Shown here: in pieces, positions 1 through 7,087 of the stretch
Layout of the letters: each line of letters starts with the position of its first letter
Numbering within the stretch: position 1 is the stretch's first letter
Position numbers and translations under genes: made by a program
Assembly (NCBI GenBank): GCA_020426085.1
Contig: JAGQQP010000021.1
Span: forward strand, 1 to 18,002
Direction of reading: 5' to 3'
From: Planctomycetaceae bacterium
GTDB taxonomy: Bacteria > Planctomycetota > Planctomycetia > Planctomycetales > Planctomycetaceae
Length of the DNA stretch: 18,002 bases
Notes under the pieces: generated by a model
Told to the model about the DNA's origin: nothing
What the model saw: only the letters and a program-made list of their open reading frames with translations
Database searches by the model: none

Positions 1-2
1 AT
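1..2 (-). CDS. Last two bases of the start codon of an off-window DUF1559 gene (partial)
   Basis: Only the end of an ATG (minus strand) is inside the window. The identification rests on the leader: the bases from position 3 rightwards match those directly upstream of the DUF1559 gene starting at 3571, including the ribosome binding site GGAG (complement of 9-12) six bases from the ATG. The gene to the left is therefore almost certainly a paralogue of the DUF1559 gene at 2624-3571, in the same orientation. This is an inference from the flank, since no coding sequence is visible. Confidence 0.7.
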
Positions 3-32
3 CTAGGTCTCCGGTTATACAAAGAGAAATAA

Positions 33-53
33 AAGAAATGAAAAGCATTTCTT
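33..53 (-). promoter_or_regulatory. Leader hairpin, 8-bp stem, conserved in both leader copies
   Basis: AAGAAATG (33-40) pairs perfectly with CATTTCTT (46-53) around a five-base loop. In the second leader copy the same eight-base stem is kept at 3602-3609 and 3615-3622, while the loop changes from AAAAG to AAATT (plus-strand reading). In the transcript the hairpin is followed by a U-rich run and then the ribosome binding site, so it could act as an attenuator-like or translation-control element. That role is inferred. Confidence 0.5.
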
Positions 54-108
54 ACTCTCATCCGGCCTTTGTAAGCGATATGAAAACGGCAATGCAGATA
101 ATACAGTG

Positions 109-166
109 TTATGTATCGGTACAAGAATTTATTTGCGCACAAAATGCGAAGTACAACGATACATAA
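109..166. repeat. Nested palindromic segment inserted in leader copy 1
   Basis: TTATGTATCG (109-118) is the exact reverse complement of CGATACATAA (157-166). Inside it, GTAC at 119-122 and 151-154 can pair, and TTGCGC near 134-139 can pair imperfectly with GCGAA at 146-150. The homologous leader at 3572-3891 lacks this segment, which accounts for most of the 45-base length difference between the copies. It may be a small mobile hairpin element or a local structure gain. Confidence 0.45.
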
Positions 167-367
167 AATATCTGAGCACAGTCAAATTTCGGTTAGCTGT
201 CAAAGAGCGACTTTTTTAATAACAGACAAGAAATAAGAAATTTGCATTTATCAACAAAGAACTGTCCGAAAAGACAGAGATCTCTTTTTATTTGTAAAGT
301 CACACATCTAGAAATGTGCAAAGAGACTGAACGTTTTTATTTAAAGATTTGGTTTTTGATTTGTCAA

Positions 368-708
368 TAAAAAAATTCATGCCGGGCATTAAATATTTTC
401 CTTAAATAGCCTTAACTGGCAATATTTATTGACTTTAAGTATGTCTGCTTTTCTTTGAAATATTATATTTTGTGTAAAATTTGCAGAATTGCAGGGTTTC
501 CACTCAATCTGATCCCCGGGCAGACGGGATTTGTTTAAATTCTTTCATGCATGCAGGAGGTGATCAACCCTTTTTGCATAGAAACAGATGGAGATACAAG
601 TTAAATCTGTTTCTTAATCGGGAGTGTGATGAGAGATTTGCTGGGAAATCCGGTTTGTGATTTTAACTAATGTTGGCTGTCAGTGATTTGGAATCAATCC
701 AAAGTCAG
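368..708. other. AT-rich intergenic stretch without a recognisable gene
   Basis: This stretch lies between the promoter candidate of the off-window gene and the terminator of the gene at 779. No open frame with family features is visible. The one notable item is AGGAGGTGATCAACC at 555-569, a near-perfect complement of the 16S rRNA 3' tail. The only frames after it are tiny: TTG at 574 gives about 27 codons, and ATG at 588 gives 9. Neither has convincing spacing. Confidence 0.5.
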
Positions 709-710
709 AA

Positions 711-747
711 ATAAAAAAACCGATTGCTCCTGTGCAGGGGCAATCGG
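711..747 (-). terminator. Rho-independent terminator of the DUF1559 gene at 779-1822
   Basis: CCGATTGCTCC (720-730) pairs with GGGGCAATCGG (737-747) around the loop TGTGCA, giving an 11-bp stem with one G-T pair. On the minus strand it is followed by a T run (complement of 711-719). It lies about 30 bases past the stop codon, as expected for an intrinsic terminator. Confidence 0.85.
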
Positions 748-778
748 TCGAATGAACTCGATTTGAGATCGTTAAAAA

Positions 779-1822
779 TTAATTGTCACCAGTAGGTTGA
801 CCATCATGGATGCGCGTGAGCAGAGCATACTGAGTATTATCCATATTTTCACTCAGGAATCGAACAGCTCCATCACCCATCAAAACATGACATCCTCCTT
901 CATGAACACTTGATGCAACTCCGACATAAATTCGGGGGTCATCCGCTGCACCTGCGCCAGTCGCACCGAGAGCATCGTAAGGACCATTAATATGATACCG
1001 TTTGTTGTTAATGTGACTGGGATCGCTGCTAGGGTGGTTCACGGCAAAGGTTCCATAGACGCGATGTTGAGCCCATAAGGGAGAGTAAGCATCATCGCGC
1101 CGTCCATAAATGCAGCCTTCCGTCATGGCAATAGAGTTACTGAGTCCGTCTGTCACTGATTTGAATTTAGCAGCTCCATTGAAACCAAACATGCCTTGAG
1201 ACTGTGTTGTGATACCGCTGGCCATTGCATTGGCACTTTCGCGGTAGGCAGAATATAGCCCTCTTCCGGGCCAGCCACAGTAATGCGAACCGCCGCAGAA
1301 GAGATAATTTGATCGAGCTGCATTTGTTGCCATCCAGCTGGCATCCGTTCTGACTTCAGGTGTCTGGCCTTCATCGGAAGGGCATAAGAGAGCAGGCAAA
1401 ATAACCTGTCCCAGTGGAGTATTCGTATTCGGCCACCCGCCTGCGACAGAAGTAAAGTAGCCGTTCGTTGCTCCGCCGCTGGCAATGTTGAAATTCCATT
1501 TGTTATAGAGTGGTGCCTGGTCAATGTATGGCAGCAGTAATGTAAAACCTGTGTGGTTTAGCCCGTTCGTAGCGGCTTGATCTCCAAGAGCCGCGGAACC
1601 TGCACCATTAATACAGCCAGGAGGCAGTACACCGTGCGTTTCGTTATAATTGTGGAGAGCCAGCCCCAACTGCTTCATATTATTGATGCAGGAAGATCTT
1701 CTTGCTGCTTCACGCGCCTGTTGCACTGCAGGCAGCAGCAGCGCAATGAGAATGGCGATGATGGCGATCACCACCAGCAATTCGATCAGTGTAAAGCCTC
1801 GTTTGACTGTGAGTCGCTTCAT
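779..1822 (-). CDS. DUF1559 pseudopilin-like surface protein (gene A)
   Basis: The protein has a type IV prepilin N-terminus: basic MKRLTVKRG, a cleavage site between Gly9 and Phe10, then [20 protein letters not shown], a hydrophobic helix to about residue 32. The planctomycete signature [14 protein letters not shown] follows, and near the C-terminus an H-X9-DG motif ([12 protein letters not shown]). The family is greatly expanded in planctomycetes; its function is unsettled, and a pilus- or envelope-associated exported protein is the usual reading. An ATG at 1828 is also in frame, but the site GGGAG would abut it directly, whereas it lies six bases from the ATG at 1822. The paralogue at 3571 also starts MKRLT. 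I therefore prefer 347 residues starting at 1822. A strong terminator follows, so it seems to end its transcription unit. Confidence 0.92.
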   Translation of the reverse strand: MKRLTVKRGFTLIELLVVIAIIAILIALLLPAVQQAREAARRSSCINNMKQLGLALHNYNETHGVLPPGCINGAGSAALGDQAATNGLNHTGFTLLLPYIDQAPLYNKWNFNIASGGATNGYFTSVAGGWPNTNTPLGQVILPALLCPSDEGQTPEVRTDASWMATNAARSNYLFCGGSHYCGWPGRGLYSAYRESANAMASGITTQSQGMFGFNGAAKFKSVTDGLSNSIAMTEGCIYGRRDDAYSPLWAQHRVYGTFAVNHPSSDPSHINNKRYHINGPYDALGATGAGAADDPRIYVGVASSVHEGGCHVLMGDGAVRFLSENMDNTQYALLTRIHDGQPTGDN

Positions 1823-2004
1823 ATTCATCTCCCGGTAGATAAAGATATAAGAAATTAAGGATGATTACATTTTCGAACTTTTGACCTGTTTTTCAGCTGG
1901 GTTAAAGCTCTTGTCGAAATACAAAAAGTTAAAGTTAGAGTCCACCAGTATTTCTGTCAGGATTGACAGTTCATTTTTTCAACGGTTGTTTGCAGATGAA
2001 CGGG

Positions 2005-2505
2005 TTATTTTGAGTCCAGTTTAAAATCAATGGTATTTTCACCCTGTTTCACCTCTGCGGTCAGGGTGGTGTTTGTATTATATTTTGTCGGGATGGGATC
2101 TTTTGCTGTTTTCCCTTTCGATGAATCCAATTCTTCGAAACCAACTGCTTCAAAACCAGCTTCTGTTTCCGGATCCAGGTCGGCCATGTCGGCATCCGGG
2201 TCGATTTCGGGAGCCGATGGTTGTCCCGTCGTAATGCGCACTTTGTGCCTGCCGGGGATGGCTCCCATCGCGTTGCCTCGATGGGCGAGTTCATACTTTC
2301 CGGTTTCATCTGTTTGAGCTGTAGAAGGATTTCCTTCGTCGGGAGTAAAGACCACAACGGCATTGGCTAGTGGTTTTCCATCCATAGTGACCACGCCGGT
2401 GACTTTTTCAAGTTCGACTTCCGTACCGCTCCCTTTGCACCCCAGACAGCAAACGGTTAAGAAGATCAATGAAAATATCAGCGATAGCTGGTCTTTAAGG
2501 TACAT
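2005..2505 (-). CDS. Small lipoprotein with transthyretin/carboxypeptidase-regulatory-like domain
   Basis: This 166-residue product starts with a short basic/polar segment and a hydrophobic stretch (residues 8-22) ending in LGC, so Cys23 is the likely lipidation site; Cys19 and Cys20 are less likely. Residues about 33-100 read like a carboxypeptidase-regulatory or transthyretin-like beta sandwich: VTGVVTMDGKPLANAVVVF, then TDETGKYEL and PGRHKVRI. The rest is an acidic, flexible segment with a terminal beta-rich stretch. Small lipoproteins of this type are commonly found next to DUF1559 genes in planctomycetes, and here one lies between two of them, 118 bases after gene B. It probably sits in the periplasm or envelope. 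No clear ribosome binding site precedes the ATG. The partner relationship is inferred from context. Confidence 0.88.
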   Translation of the reverse strand: MYLKDQLSLIFSLIFLTVCCLGCKGSGTEVELEKVTGVVTMDGKPLANAVVVFTPDEGNPSTAQTDETGKYELAHRGNAMGAIPGRHKVRITTGQPSAPEIDPDADMADLDPETEAGFEAVGFEELDSSKGKTAKDPIPTKYNTNTTLTAEVKQGENTIDFKLDSK

Positions 2506-2568
2506 TCAAGAAATCCAGTATTATTACGTGAGATTAATATCTCAGAAGTTTCAGCAAGCAAGAATGCC

Positions 2569-2593
2569 CGGTTTCACCAGAATGATGAAACCG
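2569..2593 (-). terminator. Hairpin after DUF1559 gene B, weak terminator candidate
   Basis: CGGTTTCA (2569-2576) pairs perfectly with TGAAACCG (2586-2593), with a nine-base loop. It lies about 30 bases past the stop of gene B, but the minus strand continues GGCATTCTTGC with no real T run. It may attenuate read-through into the lipoprotein gene or stabilise the 3' end of the upstream message. Confidence 0.4.
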
Positions 2594-2623
2594 AGCGAGT
2601 AGCAAATTGCAGTTTCATGCAGA

Positions 2624-3571
2624 TTAGAATTCACCCACGATGTTTTTATCATTGATACCACACAGGAATATCAGGGTATCGCCGTTGACATTTTCGCTGA
2701 TGAATCGAACTGCACCATCACCTAAGAGGAAATGGCAACCACCTTCATGAGAACTGCTCAGGCCCCAGGCATTAGTAGACCCGGTGTTGCTGACACCATT
2801 GATCATATAATACGAGGACAGAGCCTGGTCAGAGTTAGTAGACCAGCCTTGGAAAGTTCGTACCACTGCAGTGTGATAACTCCAGCTCCCAATGTTACCG
2901 GCTGTAGAATGGACGTAAGCATTTGACCCTGCCCAGACTGCGCCGCTATATCCACCTTCGGTAGTTCTTTCACCAAGTAGAAGTACGTTACTCATACCAT
3001 CTCGGAACGATTTTATGTTTCTGGCGTTGTGATCAGCCCAGGCTGAAGTAACACCAGAAATCGTCGTAGTACCTGGCAGGAGGCGATAGCATGAATAAAG
3101 TCCAACGTAGTTTGACTTTCCAAAGTTACCAATGTTGGGGTTCACGCCATCTGCAGGGTCCGAGGGGCAGGCGAGTGAAGCAATCGGAGTTTTGATAAGA
3201 GTAGGTTGAAGAACTGTACCAGTTGGCGAACGCCAGGGCTTGTTCAGGTTGATTTTGTTGTAGAGTGGTGCCTGATCCATGAAAGGGAGCAGCATGAAGT
3301 TCCAACCGAGGTAACTCTCCCCATCAACAGGGTCGTAAGTCGTATTTCGAATATTCTCGACGTGCATCTGAGGGAAGATACGATGGGTCTCGTGATAGTT
3401 GTGTAAAGCAATCCCCAGTTGCTTCATGTTGTTTTTGCAGGTCGATCTCCGAGCTGCTTCGCGTGCCTGTTGCACTGCTGGTAACAGCAACGCAATGAGA
3501 ATGGCGATGATGGCAATGACCACCAGAAGTTCGATCAGGGTGAAGCCCCGTTTTGCAGTAAGCCGTTTCAT
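2624..3571 (-). CDS. DUF1559 pseudopilin-like surface protein (gene B)
   Basis: This 315-residue paralogue of gene A begins MKRLTAKRG then [20 protein letters not shown] and [14 protein letters not shown]. Prepilin peptidase cleavage is expected between Gly9 and Phe10. The C-terminus has the H-X9-DG motif [12 protein letters not shown] followed by AVRFISENV. The middle, including [22 protein letters not shown] and [11 protein letters not shown], follows the DUF1559 pattern. The start is supported by GGAG six bases before the ATG and by the same arrangement in the off-window copy. Its upstream region to about 3891 resembles positions 3-367, so it is closest in regulation to the gene left of the window rather than to gene A. 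The 118-base gap to the lipoprotein gene permits cotranscription. Confidence 0.93.
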   Translation of the reverse strand: MKRLTAKRGFTLIELLVVIAIIAILIALLLPAVQQAREAARRSTCKNNMKQLGIALHNYHETHRIFPQMHVENIRNTTYDPVDGESYLGWNFMLLPFMDQAPLYNKINLNKPWRSPTGTVLQPTLIKTPIASLACPSDPADGVNPNIGNFGKSNYVGLYSCYRLLPGTTTISGVTSAWADHNARNIKSFRDGMSNVLLLGERTTEGGYSGAVWAGSNAYVHSTAGNIGSWSYHTAVVRTFQGWSTNSDQALSSYYMINGVSNTGSTNAWGLSSSHEGGCHFLLGDGAVRFISENVNGDTLIFLCGINDKNIVGEF

Positions 3572-3891
3572 CTAGGTCTCCGGTTATACAAAGAGAATTA
3601 AAAGAAATGAAATTCATTTCTTATTCTCATCCGGTCTTTAAGCGAATTGAAAACGGTATCGCGCAAGAATAACGGGTAGCTGTAGAGATAGAATCTGCGC
3701 ACAGTCAAATTTCAGTTAGCTGTAAAGAGCGACTTTTGTTAGTTCAGATAAGAATAAGAAATTTGAAAGTAATAACGACAAAATTAACTACCAGAATCGG
3801 CAGGTATAATCTCTCAGTTTTAGTGGCGAGTGCCCAGTAGAGTCGTTTGAAAAGACATGCTTCATTAAAAACCAGATAATTAATTTGTCAA
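3572..3891 (-). promoter_or_regulatory. Long leader and promoter of DUF1559 gene B (copy 2 of the duplicated leader)
   Basis: This is the homologue of positions 3-367. The first 50 bases next to the start codon are almost identical, the hairpin stem recurs at 3602-3609 and 3615-3622, and a second conserved block covers about 3700-3762. On the minus strand a promoter candidate TTGACA (3886-3891), 16-base spacer, TTTAAT (3864-3869; five of six matches to TATAAT) would give a leader of roughly 285 bases. The promoter hexamers sit at the matching end of both copies although the sequence between has diverged. Confidence 0.55.
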
Positions 3892-4341
3892 CATGTTTCT
3901 ATTTGTATTTATCGAATAATTAAGCTCAAATATGAAGAAAAATTCATATCTATAGAGATACTCAATGGTTATGGTAAAAGAAAAATATGAAAAAATTTTA
4001 AATTCAGCGAAACTATAACGAATTTTCCGTGTTGTCAATTTTCACTACTCTCAGATGACTCTGACTGAGGAGGTAAATCACTTCTCTTTTTTCTGAAGAA
4101 GTCGACTCAGTCTGATCAATATTTTGCCATTGTCTTCCAGGCAAAGGCGAAACATTTCCTAAGAACCGTCTCTAAATTTGCGAGTAGAAGCTTGATGATC
4201 ATCAGTCACTGTTGTTCAATCAAAGTGTGCTGCTCGATATCAAGGTCAATCAGTGTGTGGTGAGAGTGTTGAAGTTTTGCACTGTGGGGCAAAGGCAAAA
4301 CGTATCGATTCTCAACACTCGAATACAAAGAGGATCAGATA
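3892..4341 (+). promoter_or_regulatory. Divergent intergenic region and leader of the sialidase-like gene
   Basis: This AT-rich stretch separates minus-strand gene B from the plus-strand gene at 4342. No convincing gene is seen. It carries several inverted repeats. GACTGAG (4063-4069) and CTCAGTC (4106-4112) flank a shorter CTTCT/AGAAG pair (4081-4085, 4097-4101). TTTGCC (4123-4128) pairs with GGCAAA (4140-4145). A larger two-step hairpin lies at 4264-4320. A ribosome binding site AGAGG (4329-4333) lies eight bases before the ATG at 4342. Confidence 0.45.
4264..4320 (+). repeat. Two-step inverted repeat in the leader of the sialidase-like gene
   Basis: The outer arms GAGTGTTGA (4264-4272) and TCAACACTC (4312-4320) are perfect over nine bases. 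The inner arms GTTTTGC (4274-4280) and GCAAAAC (4295-4301) are perfect over seven. One base separates the arms on the left and ten on the right. The repeat ends 21 bases before the start codon, so the RNA hairpin or a DNA-binding dimer there could control the downstream gene. A related hairpin core lies about 150 bases upstream (4122-4153). Confidence 0.6.
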
Positions 4342-5517
4342 ATGAATCAACGTCACCTGCGTCATATGAGTGTGTTCTTCGTGGCAGTTTCCGGTTTATT
4401 ACAAATCAACATTCTGCTGGCGGGTGATGCTGCACAATCAGCTGCCGTTGAAGCGGGAACAATTCAACGTGTTTTGAGATTATCGGCCAGTGAGGATAAT
4501 CCCCGAAATAGTGAAGGTGATTTTATCACATTGAAAGACGGCCGCATTCTGTTTGTCTACACTCATTTTATTGGAGGCGCTGCAGATCACTCTTCAGCAT
4601 ATCTGGCAGGCCGCTATTCATCCGATGGTGGCAAGACCTGGACTCAGCAGGATGAGACTATCATCGAAAATGATGGCAAGCAGAATATCATGTCGGTCTC
4701 ACTGCTGCGGTTGCAGGATGGGCGAATTGCTTTGTTTTATGCCCGTAAAAATTCGATTCATGATCTGCTGCCCGTCATGCGGATCAGTGATGATGAAGGC
4801 GCGCACTGGAGTGAACCGGTGGAGATCATTCCTCAAAAAGAGGTCGGCTATTATGTCTTGAATAATGATCGTGTAGTGCAGTTGAAGAATGGACGTATTG
4901 TGGTTCCGCTGGCATTGCATCAGAACCTGCCAGGATCGGATCGATTTAATCCGAATGCGAAATTCCTTTGTTATTATTCTGACGATCAGGGAAAAACATG
5001 GCAGCGTGGAACAGAACCCATTGTCGAAAAACAGCCGGGTGTCAAACAGCCTTACATGCAGGAACCCGGTCTGATCGAACTCAAAGACGGAACGCTGATG
5101 GGCTTCTGTCGTACGAATGGAGGCAGCCAGTATGTCGCATTTTCAAAAGACGGCGGTCAGACATTTTCTGAACTGAAACCGTCAAACATCATCTCACCCG
5201 TTTCGCCTGCCTCCATTGAACGCATTCCCGAGACCGGCGATTTACTGCTGGTCTGGAATAATCACCAGGGAATCGATGCAAAGTTGCGCGGCAAGCGGAC
5301 CCCGCTCTCACTGGCCATATCCAAAGATGAAGGCAAGACGTGGCAGCAGATTCAGAACATCGAAACCAATCCGAATGGATGGTACTGCTACACGGCGATT
5401 GAGTTCACGAAAGAGGGCGTCCTGCTCGGGCATTGCGCTGGAGATCGCATGAAAAATAATGGACTGGCCGAATCGCAAATCACGTTCGTTCCTCTGACTG
5501 CCATTTATAACAAGTGA
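4342..5517 (+). CDS. Secreted sialidase-family (BNR/Asp-box) protein
   Basis: The 391-residue protein has a Sec-type signal peptide (hydrophobic residues 10-28, cleavage near Ala28-Gly). Five Asp-box motifs, S-x-D-x-G-x-x-W/F, lie at 93-100, 149-156, 213-220, 268-275 and 327-334. The spacing of roughly 55-65 residues is expected for a six-bladed sialidase-type propeller. Repeated LKDGRI/LQDGRI/LKNGRI/LKDGTL strands support this. The family includes exo-alpha-sialidases and other glycosidases or lyases acting on extracellular glycans. I cannot place the classical N-terminal FRIP motif (an ERIP occurs late, near 293), so sialic acid specificity is not shown. The beta-helix gene downstream, same strand and 182 bases away, suggests a shared role in polysaccharide use. 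A good ribosome binding site lies eight bases before the ATG. Confidence 0.88.
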   Translation: MNQRHLRHMSVFFVAVSGLLQINILLAGDAAQSAAVEAGTIQRVLRLSASEDNPRNSEGDFITLKDGRILFVYTHFIGGAADHSSAYLAGRYSSDGGKTWTQQDETIIENDGKQNIMSVSLLRLQDGRIALFYARKNSIHDLLPVMRISDDEGAHWSEPVEIIPQKEVGYYVLNNDRVVQLKNGRIVVPLALHQNLPGSDRFNPNAKFLCYYSDDQGKTWQRGTEPIVEKQPGVKQPYMQEPGLIELKDGTLMGFCRTNGGSQYVAFSKDGGQTFSELKPSNIISPVSPASIERIPETGDLLLVWNNHQGIDAKLRGKRTPLSLAISKDEGKTWQQIQNIETNPNGWYCYTAIEFTKEGVLLGHCAGDRMKNNGLAESQITFVPLTAIYNK

Positions 5518-5534
5518 CCCAATGGGGAATTACG

Positions 5535-5550
5535 TCCTGATTTATCAGGA
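5535..5550 (+). terminator. Short perfect hairpin after the sialidase-like gene
   Basis: TCCTGA (5535-5540) pairs with TCAGGA (5545-5550) around a four-base loop, about 20 bases past the stop codon. There is no T run after it, so it is a weak terminator candidate and may only mark the 3' end of the message. Confidence 0.3.
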
Positions 5551-5699
5551 ATGAATCCGATAGTACCAGAAAAAAATTCGATCTGATGCAACTCTGAAAT
5601 TACGCTTGAATTCGTTGAATGAATCGGGGAAACTGATTGTAAAGAGAGTTAAATAATCCCCGCAGCCTTCATTCCTCATGCTTTTTTCGGAGTCGACTG

Positions 5700-7046
5700 A
5701 TGAAACCATTATCCCTGTCCCGCCGTCGATTTCTGAGTACTGCCGTGGGAAGTGGACTGGGTGCGCTCTCCTTGAGTTCGCTGGCCTATGCGGGGTTGCC
5801 TGCTGTGAAAGACCCGCGGTCAACCGACGGTGATGCACGCTTTGAACCGGAATGGGAAGAACGTCTTTCGATTTCTGTCGGGCCGAAATCAGGAGATATC
5901 ATCGGCACGAGTGACAAAACACTGCAGGCGGCGATTGACTATATTGCCGGGAAGGGGGGAGGCACAGTTCGTCTGCTGCCGGGAACATTCACCCTGCGGA
6001 ATGCCTTGCATCTGCCTTCGAAAATCCGGCTGCAGGGGAGTGGCCCGGAGACAATCATCACTAAAGGTGCTTCCGAAACGGTGGCGCTCTCGGAAGATTC
6101 CGACTGGTACGATCAGGAAATCACGCTGGAAAAATCAGCGGGCTTTCAGGTGGGCGATGGTGTGGTACTCGTCACGAAGAATCCGAGTACCGGCAGTCAG
6201 GATGTGATTAAACGCACGCTGGTGGCACGTTCCGGAAACCGGTTTAAATTGAACGAGGGACTGCGCAAAAATTTGTGGCTTTCCGGAAAACCTACCGTGT
6301 CATCACTGTTTCCGTTACTGACCAGCGAATACACAAAAAACGTTCTGATCGAAAATCTGACTCTGGATGGGAATCGGAAAAATAATACCAACCTGAATGG
6401 TAACTATGGTGGCTGCATCTTTTTGCAGGACTGCAATCGATATTCGATTCGAAATGTCACCACGCGAAATTACAACGGGGACGGCATCAGCTTTCAGATT
6501 TGTCACGACGTAAAAGTCGAGAACTGCCACAGTCATGACAATGCGGATCTGGGTGTTCATCCCGGTTCAGGGTCGCAGCGACCATTGATTGTGAACAATC
6601 GCTTTGAGAACAATCATATCGGTCTGTTCTGGTGCTGGGGTGTGAAATATGGTCTGGCAGAAAAGAATCAGTTGAATGGGAATGACATCAGTATTTCGAT
6701 TGGCCATAACGATACTGATAATGTGATGCGGGAGAATGTCATCCGGGACAGTAACCAGGTAGGTATTCTGTTCCGCAATGATGCCCGTGGCAAAAACTTC
6801 TGGGCCAATCGCAATACGGTGGTCAAGAACCAGATCATCAACAGCGGTGCCGCGGATGGGGTCGCTATCGATATTACCGGTAAGACCTCAGATCTGACGA
6901 TTACTGATAATGTTATTAGCGAAGAACGCCAACCGATGCAGCGCACCGGGATCCGGATTGGACCCGACGCGGGCACCATCAAACTGGCGGAGAATCAGAT
7001 CCAGGGGTTCATGAAGTCGATTGACGACCAGCGACCGACAACCTGA
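5700..7046 (+). CDS. Tat-exported right-handed parallel beta-helix protein (pectate lyase-like)
   Basis: The 448-residue protein starts with a twin-arginine signal, SRRRFLSTAV (residues 7-16), a hydrophobic segment and an AYA-type cleavage site near residue 31, so it is exported folded. Residues about 60-130 contain the pectate-lyase-superfamily entry (TLQAAIDYI, GGGTVRLLPGTF, IRLQGSGPETII). From about 210 to 440 there are repeated beta-helix turns rich in Asn: LIENLTLDGN, YSIRNVTTRN, VKVENCHSHDN, LAEKNQLNGN, VMRENVIRDS, LTITDNVI. Such folds act as polysaccharide lyases, hydrolases or epimerases at the cell surface; the catalytic class cannot be read here. GGAG seven bases before the ATG supports the start. 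It follows the sialidase-like gene and may be cotranscribed with it. Confidence 0.88.
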   Translation: MKPLSLSRRRFLSTAVGSGLGALSLSSLAYAGLPAVKDPRSTDGDARFEPEWEERLSISVGPKSGDIIGTSDKTLQAAIDYIAGKGGGTVRLLPGTFTLRNALHLPSKIRLQGSGPETIITKGASETVALSEDSDWYDQEITLEKSAGFQVGDGVVLVTKNPSTGSQDVIKRTLVARSGNRFKLNEGLRKNLWLSGKPTVSSLFPLLTSEYTKNVLIENLTLDGNRKNNTNLNGNYGGCIFLQDCNRYSIRNVTTRNYNGDGISFQICHDVKVENCHSHDNADLGVHPGSGSQRPLIVNNRFENNHIGLFWCWGVKYGLAEKNQLNGNDISISIGHNDTDNVMRENVIRDSNQVGILFRNDARGKNFWANRNTVVKNQIINSGAADGVAIDITGKTSDLTITDNVISEERQPMQRTGIRIGPDAGTIKLAENQIQGFMKSIDDQRPTT

Positions 7047-7075
7047 GCACTCTGATCCGGATGGAATCAGAGTGC
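7047..7075. terminator. Perfect 10-bp hairpin between convergent genes
   Basis: GCACTCTGAT (7047-7056) pairs exactly with ATCAGAGTGC (7066-7075) around a nine-base loop. It starts at the base after the stop codon of the beta-helix gene and ends 13 bases before the end of the aminotransferase gene, so it can serve both strands. Neither side has a T run, so termination would not be of the classical intrinsic type. Confidence 0.6.
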
Positions 7076-7087
7076 ACAGTCTGAAGT

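Larger units (their letters stand above)
3..367 (-). promoter_or_regulatory. Long leader and promoter of the off-window DUF1559 gene (copy 1 of a duplicated leader)
   Basis: Read on the minus strand, a promoter candidate TTGACA (362-367), 17-base spacer, TTAAAT (339-344) would give an untranslated leader of about 330 bases. The leader shares ordered blocks with 3572-3891: the block next to the start codon (3-30), a hairpin (33-53), the stretch to about 90, and a block around 174-240 that includes TTAGCTGT and AAGAGCGACTTTT. Between these, positions about 105-170 hold an extra palindromic segment absent from copy 2. Promoter strength is judged only by consensus match. Confidence 0.55.

Noticed and set aside
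1954..1979. Plus-strand hairpin CTGTCA/TGACAG followed by a T run, terminator-like
   Set aside because: No plus-strand gene lies upstream, and on the minus strand it has no T run after the lipoprotein gene; the six-bp stem is weak.
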